Under the pieces are notes generated by a model. That model was not told the origin of the DNA, did no database searches, and saw only the letters and a program-made list of their open reading frames with translations. A program made the position numbers and the translations under genes. A DNA stretch of 64,000 nucleotides from the NCBI GenBank assembly GCA_900312665.1, contig ONZQ02000009.1, positions 480,420 through 544,419 of the forward strand, written 5' to 3'. The stretch's first letter is position 1. Every line of letters starts with the position of its first letter. The stretch comes from Cephalotrichum gorgonifer. Its lineage: Eukaryota; Ascomycota; Sordariomycetes; Microascales; Microascaceae. Positions 1 to 10,956 of this stretch are shown here, piece after piece.

Positions 1-39
1 GTTTTACTCCTCGGCGCCTCGCAACTCTCGCGCTTCACA

Positions 40-1719
40 TCAAAGGCCCATCATGTGCGGGTGAAGATGGTTAGGCGCCGCATGGTGCATACTCGTTGGT
101 GGACCTCCTGACGCCAAAGACGTATGGTCAGGCCCATTCCAGCCATGAGCCTGAGATGGGGCACCAGTGCCGCCATTGTAACCGTGAGGCCCACTAGCCG
201 ATCCGATGCCGTAGCCCATGCGGTTCGGGCCAAGGCCCGGAGGTACCGATAGGCCGGGGGGAGGACCGCTCGTGGTAGAGAAGCCGCCTCCGGGGCCAGC
301 GCTCAGCCCACTCATTCCACCCCCTCCGCCACCATTGCCTTGGCCCGAGGTTTGACCCGAGCGAACGCCCAGGGGGTTCTTGGAGAAGCTGAGTCTGATA
401 CCGCCCTTGACGCTGTTATGAAGCGGCTGTCCGTACAGCTCGTGTAGCGCCTTTGTCGCAAAGGAGACATCCTCGAATTCAACAAAGCACATGGGCCCAT
501 TCGTCTTGGTTCGGAAGCAAAGACGCTTATAACCCCGCTGCTTAGAAAATATGGCTTTCAACTCCTCTTCGGAAGTGTCCATTGGTAGGTTTCCAACGTA
601 AAGAGTGTTGCAGGGCGGGTTCTGGTCAGCAGGGTTGACTGGCGGAGCAAGGCTATGCCGGGTGAAGTGCGGGCCAAGAGGATAGTTTAGATGCCGGACA
701 GAGCCGTTCATTGTCGGAGACATGGCGCTCGGATGGGTCGGTATCGGCGCGTGGCTAGGATGGCCGAATGTTGGCAGCGACGAAGGGGCTGGAGCGGTGG
801 TACTCAAGGAGAGTCCTGCTAGTTGTGAGATGGGAACGTGGGGGGCCGTCGCCCGCCTCGGAGCTACTCCCCCACTCTCTGCAAAAGCCACGGGATCTTT
901 GAGGAGTTGGCCAGTCTCGTCGTCCTCGGCGGCATCGCTGTCCTTGATGGTCGACTTTCCCGAGGGCCTAGGTTCCGTCAGGTGGTTCCCGATGGGAGAC
1001 TGCGGTGCGAATATGTTCTGGTACAAGTGGCCGGAATCCGGATGCTGTAGCTCGTTCACACCGTAGGTCGCGCCGTTCATAGGAGGCGCAATGGCGTCAA
1101 GTGGTTGGAATTGGCCGCCGTTGAATCGCGAAGATTGCCGCGAGGTCGTGGTAGACGAGTTCGATGCAGTCGAGGCGGCTTCGGAGAGGATCTCGACAAC
1201 CATGCCAGCAGACCCGACAACGTTATCTTTGCCGTTCAGCATAGCTTTCGCCTCCCTGGCGCCGGCGGGGGACCTGAAGTTCAGGATGGCAGCGCGGAAG
1301 TCTGTTTTACTTGACGGATCGGCAGGAAGAACCTCGACTCCGATGAGTTCCTTGGACCACACAAGCATCAAGCGCACCTGCTCCTCGGACGTATTCATCG
1401 GTAGGTTGCGGATCAGGACTGACGACGCGCCGGGCGGAGAGGGTGTGGTTCCGAAAGGCGTGCCGATGGGGTTTGTCGCGTTGCGATCAAACGCGTTCGA
1501 TAACTGGTTAACTTGGAACGGAGCCTGGGACCCGACGGTGGGGTTGAAGCTGGTAGATTGGGTCATGAAAGACGACGGCGCCATTGTGCCTAGGTTGACC
1601 GAGGTTGAGGATTGGGGATAGTTGCTGATGCGCGTTGCAAGGCCGAGTGGTGGGTATTGCGATTTGGTCGATGCGCCCGAGGCCACGCCTACTGTACCGT
1701 AGTCGACGTTCATCACCAT
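40..1719 (-). CDS. whi3: Whi3-like RNA-binding protein with two RRM domains
   Basis: A single uninterrupted frame of 559 residues, starting at the ATG ending at 1719 and stopping with TGA at 40-42. RRM1 is at about residues 99-177 (RNP2-like VLIRNLP at 101) and RRM2 at about 370-448 (RNP2 LYVGNLP, RNP1-like MCFVEFED). The second RRM, with the following SFSKNPLGVR, matches the Whi3 family. The N-terminus, the inter-RRM linker and the Gly/Pro/His-rich C-terminus are low complexity, as is usual for Whi3-type proteins that form ribonucleoprotein condensates. In yeast and Ashbya the family binds cyclin and other mRNAs to control cell size, cell cycle and polarity; that role is inferred here. A second in-frame ATG lies two codons downstream. 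The upstream 1.3 kb contains no gene. Confidence 0.88.
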   Translation of the reverse strand: MVMNVDYGTVGVASGASTKSQYPPLGLATRISNYPQSSTSVNLGTMAPSSFMTQSTSFNPTVGSQAPFQVNQLSNAFDRNATNPIGTPFGTTPSPPGASSVLIRNLPMNTSEEQVRLMLVWSKELIGVEVLPADPSSKTDFRAAILNFRSPAGAREAKAMLNGKDNVVGSAGMVVEILSEAASTASNSSTTTSRQSSRFNGGQFQPLDAIAPPMNGATYGVNELQHPDSGHLYQNIFAPQSPIGNHLTEPRPSGKSTIKDSDAAEDDETGQLLKDPVAFAESGGVAPRRATAPHVPISQLAGLSLSTTAPAPSSLPTFGHPSHAPIPTHPSAMSPTMNGSVRHLNYPLGPHFTRHSLAPPVNPADQNPPCNTLYVGNLPMDTSEEELKAIFSKQRGYKRLCFRTKTNGPMCFVEFEDVSFATKALHELYGQPLHNSVKGGIRLSFSKNPLGVRSGQTSGQGNGGGGGGMSGLSAGPGGGFSTTSGPPPGLSVPPGLGPNRMGYGIGSASGPHGYNGGTGAPSQAHGWNGPDHTSLASGGPPTSMHHAAPNHLHPHMMGL

Positions 1720-1767
1720 CTACAGAAGGCGCATGCGCGGATCGCCGTTTTTTTGTTGGCGAATGAT

Positions 1768-1797
1768 TGATGCGACGCGATGCGATGCGATGCGATG
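1768..1797. repeat. GATGC pentanucleotide tandem repeat
   Basis: About six units of GATGC/GACGC run head to tail some 50 bp upstream of the whi3 start codon. The units differ by a single C/T change, so the array is slightly diverged. Confidence 0.8.
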
Positions 1798-2087
1798 TGG
1801 GTCGTTCGAAAGCGAAAGCGGCCAAGGTATCGTATCGGGGACGCGCAACGGGATGGCGTTCCGATAACGAAATGTATACGGAAGCGGCGGTGGCGGCGTT
1901 CGAGGCCGTTGGATAGAATGTCGCAGGCCAAAAAAAATGTTATGGAGCGCGGGCGGGAAGATACGCGATTACACAAATTATCTCGGCTTCGAGGGCGGAT
2001 TTCGGCGGGGCGCAATAAATATTGCGGTAAGAGGGAATGCAGGTTGTAACGGATGGAGAAGAAGGGGGAAAAGGCCGTGAGCAAGTT

Positions 2088-2208
2088 GGGGGTTGGAGGA
2101 AGGGGATTTGGTGGGAGGTGGGAACGTGGGAGGTGGGAGGGAGGTGTGTGTGGTGTGGGAAGCGGGCGGTGGGAAGCGGGACGTGGGAGGTGGGAGGAGG
2201 CGGGAAGG
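2088..2208 (+). repeat. G-rich purine tract with many GGG runs
   Basis: A 120-bp tract built from repeated GGGAGGTGGGA-like units with well over eight separate runs of three or more G on the plus strand, so the whi3 coding strand is C-rich. The composition satisfies the usual sequence rule for G-quadruplexes. Confidence 0.75.
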
Positions 2209-2692
2209 CGGATTAACGTTGTGCAAACCTATGGGGCGGGCACGTCCTTTGATGGGCAGTCGGCCGGAACTCGAAAGGAAAAATGCACAAAGTTATTAAT
2301 ATATCGTGCTGCTGGCTGCTGCTGCGCGGGGACACAAGGCTTAGTTAGGAGAGGGTGACGCGAATGAGAAGGGGAAAGGTGAGGGGGGAATGACAAGGAG
2401 GGATTCGAGGTGTGTCGGTGGAGCCCCGGGGAGGGGGGGAGGATAAGAAGTATAATGTAGCAGACCTGACTGGCGCAAACTGTTATGAAGAACTCTGCTG
2501 GGGCAAGGCTTGATAGTGGATAGATATGTATCTTTTAAACTCGGGCGGAACCCAAGACACTTGTACTTGTACACATATCGGTACTTGTACCTCTACCTGG
2601 ATCTGGAGCATAGTGGAGGTGGGGAGCAAGACGAATGGATGCCTGGCCGACTCCATACTACTAACCTGCTGATTAATGTTAGTAGGATGGAG

Positions 2693-2986
2693 GTGCCAAT
2701 TTTATATATTTATAAGGAGGTATTACTTAACTAAAAAAAATATTAAATATATCTATATAAACTAGTATATTTAAATCTTATATAAAAAGTTTTAAATATT
2801 ATATATTACAATATTTAATAAAATTGTTAATATATATACTTGTAAATATAATAATATTCTTACTTTAACTTTTAAAATACTATTATATAACTATTCTTAA
2901 TCTTAATTTTTGTTATTTTATTATAACTCTTGCACCTTTACTACTAGAATCAATATAAGTAAAGTATTATAAGGCGCGATTGGCAC
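2693..2986. repeat. AT-rich island bounded by an 8-bp inverted repeat
   Basis: About 270 bp of almost pure A+T between flanks of normal composition. The left edge carries GTGCCAAT (2693-2700) and the right edge its exact reverse complement ATTGGCAC (2979-2986). No open frame survives. This looks like a short transposon relic degraded by repeat-induced point mutation, but the family cannot be named. Confidence 0.55.
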
Positions 2987-3047
2987 TCAGAATGACGTTA
3001 GAAAATCTCGGGTTCATCTACGGTCTTAACGACACTACACTATATCC

Positions 3048-6000
3048 CTACAACTCCTCGTGAGCGACCTCCTGTCCCGTAGCCTCGCTTCCCTCACTCG
3101 CCGGCTTCGCCTCCTTCCCAACCCTCTCCCTCTCCCCCTCCACGCTCTCAGCCGCATCCTTAGGAATCGGGTCGTCGGGTCGGATGTTCTGGACGTTCTT
3201 CGTGTTGGGGTCGACGCCCTCAACGTCGGGGTGAGGCGGCGCCACCTCGGCCCCGTCTTGGTCAACGAGGATCTCGTTCCCCTCCTCGTCTATGAGGCGC
3301 GTCCGCGTCTCGTAGCGCGTCTTGAACTCAACCTTGCCCTCGAGCGCCTTGACCTGCTCCTCGTTGAGGAGGTTGCCGTCCTGGTCTCGGTACTCTATCC
3401 GCTCCTCCTGCGAGACTACCTTCTGCCCGGGTGGGAGCGGCGCGCCACTGATGGCAGCGTCGTCCTCACCCTTGTCCTCACCCAGAGCGGCAGGCGCGGC
3501 GGGCTTAGGCTTGGAGCCCTTCTTGCCCTTCTTCTTGCCCTGGGTAGGTTCGGCGCCAGTCTGCTCAGCGCCCGTGCTGGTGGTGGTGAGGCTGCTATAG
3601 GCATCGTACTAGGAACGTGGTCAGTTGAAGCTTTAACATTCGGTGGGGATTGATGGGTACTCACGCTCTCGAGGAAGGTATTGCAGTCAAAGTCCCAGGT
3701 GGGGAACACCTTTACCATCTTGCACTGCGACTTGGTCCACGTGTTGCCGTACGCGAGCGGCGAGAAAAGTCCAAAGCCGACAATGGTAAGGACGAGCAGC
3801 AAAATCGCGCCAGTCTTGTTGAAGATAGTGGTACCGCGGGCAGAGGGTGTCGCGGCAAAGGCGCGCGCCGTGAGGAAATCAAACAGCTGGCAGAAGGCCG
3901 CCACGGCAAAGAACAGTGCAGGGAAGTAGTGGTGAAGGAAGAGCTGTCGCTTCATGAGGTAGAATGGGAAGTAGTGGAATGCCCAGCCGAGCACCGACGT
4001 GCCTATCTCGTAGTCGAATCGCTTGAAGATGGTATGGCTGTAATCGTCAAAGCTCCGCTGCCAGCGGAGGACAGCTATGGCCTTGAACAGGATATAAGCG
4101 GCGATGGCAAGCGTCGAGGCATACCAGACAACCGGGTTGCCGATGAGATAGACCTGGCGGTGATTCCGACCCCAGAAGTTGATGCCGCGGCGGAGAAGAG
4201 GCCACGACTCGGGCCGAGAGTCCCACGTGTGGGAGTCGGTCAGCCCGGCGTTGGTCTTCCACATGACCTTCTGGAGCTCCCAGAATTTCCCGAAGAACCC
4301 GGGGTTCACGTAGTTGACCTTCTCCGCGTCGTCGCCCAGCTGCGGGTGCACGTTGCTCTCGACGTACCAAAGAGAGTTCGGCAGGGTGCCACCCTTGGCG
4401 CAGGTAACCTCCTGCTGCTCCGATGCCCACTCGGGCAGCTTGACCTTGTGTGAGAAGAGGGCGCATCCTGTCATAACATGAACCAGCCTAAACTTGGTCT
4501 GGATCGTGCGAACGCGCTCCTTGGCGATCGCACCCGTGGACCTCGGCTTGATGATATCGACCCTGAACAAGTCGTTGGCATCGCCATCAAAGCCCTCGTA
4601 ACCGTAGGCCGAGACCTCGTTTTGCCAGTCAGCCTCGGTAACCGGGGCGCGGACGTCGTGAGAGTGGAGGCGGCGGTTCGTGCTCGTATGGAAGAGTCGA
4701 ATGATGTCACCGTTCTTGAGGAACTCCGGCGTGGGAAGGGCGTCCCAGGCCGCGGTGCCATTAATCGGTTCGCCGTTGAGGTCGAGCGGCTGGGTCTGGT
4801 TCTCGACCTTCCACAGGTTGTTGTCGTCCTTGTGGGGGTACAGAGTGATCTGTTGCTGCTTGCTGCCAGTGGGATACATGAGAGGGTGAGAGTGCAGATA
4901 ACCGCCCTGGGTGTTGACGTGTCGAATAGACACGGTGCTGCCAAGGTAAACATCCGCGGGGACATCGCGCATGGCCTTGTTGTTCAATGTAGACTGGAAC
5001 TCGGAGCTCATGAACCCATCGCCATCGCCAGGGTTACGCAGGATCTGGAAGTGGATGGCGAACATGGCGAGGTAGAAGGCGGCGGGGATACCAATTAGGC
5101 AGATGGCGCGCGCCGCGAAGTGCTTGAACCAGGTGCTCTATAGACCAGAGGTTAATATTTTCTTCTTGAAAGGAATGAACGGGACCCCGGAGATAGAACC
5201 ATACAATTGAGACATTCTTGGTGTCACCAAGGAGGACCCAGAGCTGGACCAGGGTCAAGCTCCCCACCCAGGCGATCGTGAACAGACCAACCCACTTGAT
5301 GCTAACGGTGACACCGAGACCTAGTCCCGTCATGGCAAGCCAGAACCACCAGCTGAGCTGGAAAGCCTTGGAAGGCCCTTGTTCATGCTGGTTTGTGAAG
5401 GACGAGAAGGCCATGGCGGTGAAGCCGGTGGCGATCATTAGTGGCGAGTCGAGGAGGATCAGGCGAGCCTGGGTGAGAAGTCCGTTCTCTGTACAACGTT
5501 AGCACACCCGGTCATGAAGCAGTAGGACACAGGGTCTTCTCTTACCAAAGACAATGAACAGTGCCCCCATGGTCGCCGTCACCGTTCGACATCCCGTCGC
5601 CTTCAGCATGAGGAACATGACGGGAGCCAGAAGAATGCCACAGACGGCGGGGAACATCCGCATGGCGACGTAGGGGACGCCAGGCTCAAGGTAGTCCTTG
5701 CCGATCTCCTTGAAGTCGAAGTTGCCCTTGAACCCGGCCAGCCAGCCGGTCAGGGCGATCAGCATCTTGGCGAGCGGGGGGTGCACGTCCATGAAGAATT
5801 TCCCCTTGATATATTTCGTCGCGAAGCCACCGAAGCTACATTCAGAGGGTATCGAGTTAGCTAGTCCAAATATACGCGAACGAGGAATCGGGCAAGGCGT
5901 GATGGGGGGCACTGTTGGAACACTCACTGGACCTCGTCAAAGACGACGCTGGTGGGCTGGTAAATACGGAAAAGGCGGACGACGGTCGAGACAATGGTGA

Positions 6001-6178
6001 CAGCGAGAAGTATCTGGTAATCGGACACGGGAAGCAGGAAGAGGTCGTGGTCGTCGACGCCATCAGAGGCATATGACTTGGCCTTGGACTTCGACTTCGA
6101 GATCGCAGCCTGTGGGGTGGGGACTGGCCCGGCGGCACCCTCGCCCGCCTTCGGGGTCTGAGACCGCACTCGCGCCAT
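3048..6178 (-). CDS. pmt1: Dolichyl-phosphate-mannose--protein O-mannosyltransferase, PMT1 subfamily
   Basis: Five exons on the minus strand (6178-5928, 5835-5546, 5488-5205, 5137-3665, 3608-3048) give 952 residues. The enzyme transfers mannose from dolichyl-phosphate mannose to Ser/Thr of secretory proteins in the ER membrane. The catalytic-loop FDEVHFGGF is split by intron 1, with Asp81-Glu82 as the expected acidic pair. It is followed by FFMDVHPPLAKML, multiple membrane segments, and a luminal MIR region from about residue 340 (SIRHVNTQGGYLHSHP). The HFGGF and QQQITLYPH blocks resemble yeast Pmt1 rather than Pmt2 or Pmt4. The last exon encodes a long charged cytosolic tail (RYETRTRLIDEEGNE) ending in HEEL, which is longer than in yeast. 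The start at 6178 was preferred over an in-frame ATG at 6259 because the extra residues show no conservation signal. Confidence 0.92.
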
Positions 6179-7062
6179 GTCGGGGGTTGAGGTCGATCGT
6201 ATGGAATGCGCGGTCGAAGCTCTGTGGTTGAGTTGGAACAACCAGCTGGCGAGCTTCAATCGGAAGGATTGGGTTTGGGTAGATAACGGGTGATTAGCGA
6301 GAGTTAGAAGAAGTAAAGGAAGTTATTGAATGGCCAAGGGGCATTAAAAGGGCGGTAGAAAAAGAAGAAAAAGGGAATGCAATCAGGTCTGCGAGGCCAT
6401 GCAAAATTCCGCAGAATCCTCGTTTGGCAGCCTTGAGAGCAGCACGAAAGGCACGAACAGGGACGTGGAACAACAGAAAGGGGGCCGGCGCATCAAGGGA
6501 TGGAAAGGAGAGAAAAGAGGCCAGCGATGGAGTTCTTGCCAATGGAGGGAGCTCCAATACGAGACGCGAGTACTTGTCCGCAGCAGGGTACAACTATTAT
6601 TAGGTCGTACCACCTCCACCCGTTGGCGCCATGCCCTTTTGAGCCACCTCCAAATTCCGTGTATCTAAATGCCAAACATTCCTTCCGTGCATACCTGGGA
6701 TATTGTTATAATATATTAATACGTTAATATATTATATTTCTTCTCTTATATATTATCAACTAGTTATATACATAAACTTATAAAATATAAATTTCGTTAT
6801 CTTTTATTATTTTATTGTATATTTATTAATATTTTAAAAATTAGTAAAGATTATATATTTTATTAGTAATTATATTATTATAGTGAAATTTTTAAAGTTT
6901 ATTTATTTTTCTTAACAAAACTTCTTTTATATTATTCTAGAAATATTTACGTCTTAGAAAAATAGCGGTCTCGCCAGGCGTATCGTCCGTCTCACCGTCA
7001 ACATCACTACCGGCATCGCCATCACCATCGTCCCAATTGCCATTGTCACAGCCGCCATCACC
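6179..7062. promoter_or_regulatory. Divergent intergenic region between pmt1 and the methyltransferase gene
   Basis: Presumed promoters for pmt1 (leftward) and the methyltransferase (rightward). The central part, about 6700-6965, is AT-rich and gene-free. The 80 bp before 7063 are a CATCACC-rich stretch. No convincing coding exon was found. Confidence 0.55.
6691..6983. repeat. AT-rich island with imperfect inverted ends
   Basis: Roughly 265 bp of near-pure A+T, with ATACCTGG at 6691-6698 and CCAGGCGTAT at 6974-6983. These are inverted with respect to each other except for a 2-base insertion. Size and composition match the island at 2693-2986, suggesting remnants of the same class of element, although no base-level identity can be shown. 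Confidence 0.4.
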
Positions 7063-8372
7063 ATGTCCGACGAGAATACTGCTGCGAACAAGAAGCACTT
7101 CGAGTAAGTGGTGCCGACGTCAACATATTCTCCCCCTTACCTCCCTACAATACTGGCGCTCCCATTCCACCAAGCACAGACGCTCCTATAACCCATGTTC
7201 AGGTAATGGCATGGACCTTGTTCTGTGCTCCACAGGCTCCAACAACTTCAGGATCTCTCCTCGATTCGCTCGCCGCATAACATATTATTCACCTTCCCCG
7301 TGTCTTGTTATCCTCGTGGCACCCCGGTCTTCCCTCGCGCATGCAGCATCTCACATCCTATCCCCACTTCCTCCTATTGCAAGTTCCGGGCATGCTAACT
7401 CTGGAGAAAAAGTGCCCTAGCATCGGACTATGACACCAAATATGAAAAGACTATCGCGCAACTAACCAAGCGTATCCAGGAGCGCAGAGACTTCATCGGC
7501 TCAGAGTGGGTTGAAGATGAGGATGAGGACGAGGATGAAGATGACAATGACAATGGCAAGGGCGAAGGGGGCAAGACCGTGAAGTTCCTGGATTATGCTT
7601 GTGGGACTGGGCTGTTGTCGAGGGTATGTTGAGATGTCACATTCCCTCGCGGGCTGAGACAGTAGCAGATGGTGTCTCATGGCTAAAGAGAAGCGGATAT
7701 GACTTGAACTAACGGCGAGAACTACAGGCTCTCGCGCCGTATACCACCCAGTGCATCGGGGTTGACATCTCGGAGAACATGGTTGGCGCGTACAACCAGC
7801 GCGCCGAGAACCAGGTACTCCATCCCAATACCCCATCTCCTTCACTCTTACACCATGATCGCGCTAGGGTGTAGGGGGGCGAATCACTCCCGCGGCCCCA
7901 TCACTCCTCAGTCATCGGCTGGATAAACCTCACTTACACTCACCTACAGGGCCTCACCGTAGACGAAATGCACGCCTACTCAGGAAACCTCCTAGACCCC
8001 TCGACTCCCACCCCAGAGTCTCTGGACGACCCTCTATTCCACTCCTTCGACCTCGCGGCCGTCGGCCTCGGCTTCCACCATTTCACGGACCCAGACTTTG
8101 CCGCACGTCGGCTAGCCGAGCGCCTCCGGCCTGGTGGCGTTTTGTTCATCGTCGACTTCTTTTCCCACGCGGGGCATGCGGACTCGGGGCACGCCGGGGT
8201 AGCGCACCACGGGTTCTCGGAGGAGAGGGTTCGGGAGATTTTCGAGGGAGCGGGCGTTGGAAAGGGATTCGCGATAGAGGAGATGGGGAGCGGGGTTGTG
8301 TTTCATAATGTGAAGGAGGATGGTAAGACAATGGAGAGGAGGGTGTTCATCGCGAGGGGGGAGAAGGTTTGA
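7063..8372 (+). CDS. Class I SAM-dependent methyltransferase
   Basis: Four exons (7063-7103, 7407-7623, 7728-7814, 7950-8372) encode 255 residues. The SAM-binding glycine motif appears as LDYACGTG, followed by IGVDISENMV and the post-motif FDLAAVGLGFHHF, then a C-terminal RLRPGGVLFIVDF strand. This is the UbiE/methyltransferase-11 type Rossmann fold. The substrate cannot be inferred. An unusual Asp/Glu-rich insertion (about residues 44-60) sits just before motif I and is probably a species-specific loop. Intron 1 is long (303 bp) for this genome. The first exon contributes only 13 complete codons, and the start is supported by the canonical donor that follows. No neighbouring gene suggests a pathway. 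Confidence 0.85.
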
Positions 8373-8459
8373 ACGTGGGCTCGAAGTAATGATAGTCCAG
8401 AGTCTAGGCATCTACGTACAAGTAGTCGCCGGAACTCGCTATAAACTGATCAAGTGTTT

Positions 8460-8607
8460 ACGATCTCAGATTATTATAAATTAAATTAAATACTGTTTAG
8501 CTTAATAATAAATCTATATATATAAACCGACTATTATAATTTAAACTTTTATAAAATTTATATATACAATAATAAACATAGAAGATAGTATCCCTATATT
8601 AGAGATC
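8460..8607. repeat. Short AT-rich island with GATCTC inverted ends
   Basis: About 130 bp of high A+T directly downstream of the methyltransferase stop, edged by GATCTC (8462-8467) and GAGATC (8602-8607) with partial extension of the inverted match into ATTAT/ATATT. It is the third and shortest of three such islands in the first 9 kb. Confidence 0.4.
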
Positions 8608-9112
8608 ATGTCATCCGGGTAGTATAAGAGGAAGGCAGGAACACCATCAGCTGTTCACAAGTGGCACCTGCCCTATGAGCTGACGCAGCGGTCAAGCCTT
8701 TCAGGCGACCCATTCCGGTTAGTCAATTGCCTACCCCCAGTCCGAATAAGCGTTGCCAATGTCATTAGCTCCAAGCTGACGGGTACTTGTAGTATCCTGA
8801 ACTCCGCTAATAAGTACAACTACCTTCACCAGCTCCTGCGGACGAGGAGTATTGACTTCAGCCTAGTGCGGAGGGGAACATTGGCTGTCGGTCCGTCGCT
8901 GGCAAGCGGAGGACGGAGTATTACCTATTACCTAGCTATTACCTTAATATCCGTCTTGAAGTCGTCTTACTGTAATAATAACGGTTAACCTCTCTCCAAG
9001 CCTCATCGCACCTGAACCCCAACCTCATAGCAACCCCGCCCGCGCAGCCTGCCGAAAGCGCTCTGACTGCGCCTGTGCAGCCTGGTTCGTCGTCTCCTCC
9101 CGCAACTGACGT

Positions 9113-9170
9113 CCACGTCCACTCCCACGCCCACGCCCACGCCTACGCACACGCCCACACACCCACACGC
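9113..9170 (+). repeat. CACGCC-type simple sequence repeat
   Basis: Degenerate tandem array of CACGCC/CACGCA units about 280 bp upstream of the arrestin-like start codon. It encodes a His-Ala run in one frame, which explains the spurious open frame there. Confidence 0.75.
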
Positions 9171-9446
9171 ACAATCACCCAAATCCTAGAGACGACGCCA
9201 CAGTCCAACGTCCACCGCCAACATCCCGTCATAACGGTCCGCCGCACACTGCCCATTCACCCCCGGTTTCCTGCCTCGCTCCCACCCGACACAAGCGCAG
9301 GACAAAAAAACGAAACAACACATGAGAGCGCCTCACCCACACCAACGGATCCCAGCGGACCTGGTACGATAATTCGGTACCCCGCCGTCGAGAGAGACGG
9401 GATCGTCTAGCCGCCGCACGTCCGCTACCTTGTCGGTGCGACGAGG

Positions 9447-10956
9447 ATGGCGGCCCTTGTGAGGGTCTCGGGCCCGCCCAACAGTAGCTTCCTCGTCGGC
9501 TACCCTGGCATATCCGCAACTCTGGTAAGTGTAGTTATGTTGGCAGCATGACGCGCCTGTTTGGGTACCTCAGAAATACCGTGGAGGGGCAAGTTGCTCG
9601 GCTCCCACGGCTCTCGCCTCCCCAATCGCCCCTCTCCTCTCCGCCAGATCTTGAGCTTTCGCTTCGGCGGTGGTGGCCTATTTCCGTTCGACTACACACC
9701 TACGTACGCGCCGAAGACTAACATATCCCCCCTTCAGCCTCGAATCGAGGGAACGGTCGAGATCCGCCCCTCGCAAGGATACTCAGCCCCCGTCCCAATA
9801 TCACTCGTGCGAATAAGCCTACAACGGCGAGAAACGATACATCCCGCCGCCGAGAATGTCGCCAAGCGCCATCTAGGAACCCCGAGACGCGAGACGGTAG
9901 ACCTGGTGGGGAAGGAGATGCTATTATTCCGGTGCACGACGGGCAGGGAGGCGGATAACGTCGTTGCCATGGACCTACCATTCATCCTATACATACCCTT
10001 CGGCAGAGGAGGCGAGGAGGCGAACCGGAGGATACCACCGGCATCACTGTCGGTAGGCAGTAGTCGAATGCTGGAGACGTACTACGAGCTGGTGGTGACG
10101 GTACAACAGGGCCCCACGAACCAGCACAAATACGCCTTCCCCGTGCCCGTCCAGAGGTACGACACTCTCTCCACTTTCGGCATGTACAATAGGGCGGAGT
10201 ACAAGACGGCCGTCTCCGACAATATCGTGACGCTAGGCATGTCGCTGCCTAAATGGAGCTACGGCCCAAACGACCCAATAACAGTATTCCTAAAGCTGGC
10301 CCCGAACCCGGACTGGATGAGCAAGGCCAAGAAGGTGACGATAGACAAGTTCACGGTGACGATTGAGGAGGAGATAACCTTTAACCCGGAGGGGGATGAA
10401 CCGACGAAGAAGGTGAATAGGCTGGAGAAGCGCGTCCAACCGGTGAAGGCGAAGTTGGCGGAGGCGGGGTACACGACGAACCTGAGCATGGTGTTTCCGT
10501 CCAGGTCTATACGCGATGCTGATGGTGTAATACGCCGCGAGAAGCCCGGCTTCCCGCTTTACGAGGTCACCTCGTTTACTACCACGTCGACGCTCTACAA
10601 GATTGAGTTCTTCCTGTGTGTCAAAGTTAGTATCTACCCTAGCCCCTGCGCCCAGGGAGTGAAGGGGGTGGCTAGTATTTTTTGTTTGGGGGGGTGGTTA
10701 ACTAACGGCTCTCCAGGCTCACCTGAGTTCCGCCCGCGACATATCGATACGCCAGGCCATTGTCATCTGTCCCATGGATCACGAGGAGTGCAAGGACGTC
10801 CTGCACGCGATAGAGCAGGCCGCCAAGGACGCGTCTCAGGTTGATCCTACCCAACCGCCCCCGCGGCCAACGGTGGTGAGGGCGACCGACAAGGACGCGT
10901 TGCACACGTTGGGCCTGTGCATGGTCGGGGGGCAGAAGAAGCCCTTGATTGAATAG
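9447..10956 (+). CDS. Arrestin-fold protein (fungal arrestin-like, possibly ubiquitin-ligase adaptor)
   Basis: Three exons (9447-9524, 9738-10625, 10717-10956) encode 401 residues. The N-terminus reads VSGPPNSSFLVGYPGISATL, and splicing continues it into PRIEGTVEIRPS, the opening beta strands typical of fungal arrestin N-terminal domains. The following blocks (VPISLVRISLQRRETIHP, EMLLFRCTTG, ELVVTVQQG) continue the sandwich, and a second half carries VTLGMSLPKWSYGPNDPITVFLKLAP, the usual start of the C-terminal arrestin domain. Family members adapt membrane transporters to Rsp5-type ubiquitin ligases for endocytosis. No PPxY motif was seen, so that role is tentative. The open frame runs upstream of 9738 through intron 1; the spliced N-terminus was preferred because it restores the conserved strand. 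The C-terminal tail is Pro-rich. Confidence 0.8.

Larger units (their letters stand above)
1720..3047. other. Intergenic region between whi3 (5' side) and pmt1 (3' side)
   Basis: About 1.3 kb without a supportable gene. It holds a GATGC tandem repeat near 1768, a G-rich tract at 2088-2208, several copies of a GTACTTGTAC-like motif at 2559-2590 and an AT-rich island at 2693-2986. The first kilobase is the presumed promoter and 5' leader of whi3. Short open frames here lack any recognisable domain. Confidence 0.7.
8373..9446. other. Intergenic region before the arrestin-like gene
   Basis: Holds an AT-rich island (8460-8607), a moderately GC stretch without long frames (8610-9000), and a CACGCC-like simple repeat (9113-9170). 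An open frame over 9075-9410 is made largely of that repeat, ends in a stop before the arrestin start, and is not considered a gene. Confidence 0.6.

Noticed and set aside
9075..9410. 111-codon frame upstream of the arrestin-like gene
   Set aside because: Built from the CACGCC repeat and ended by a stop before the real start.
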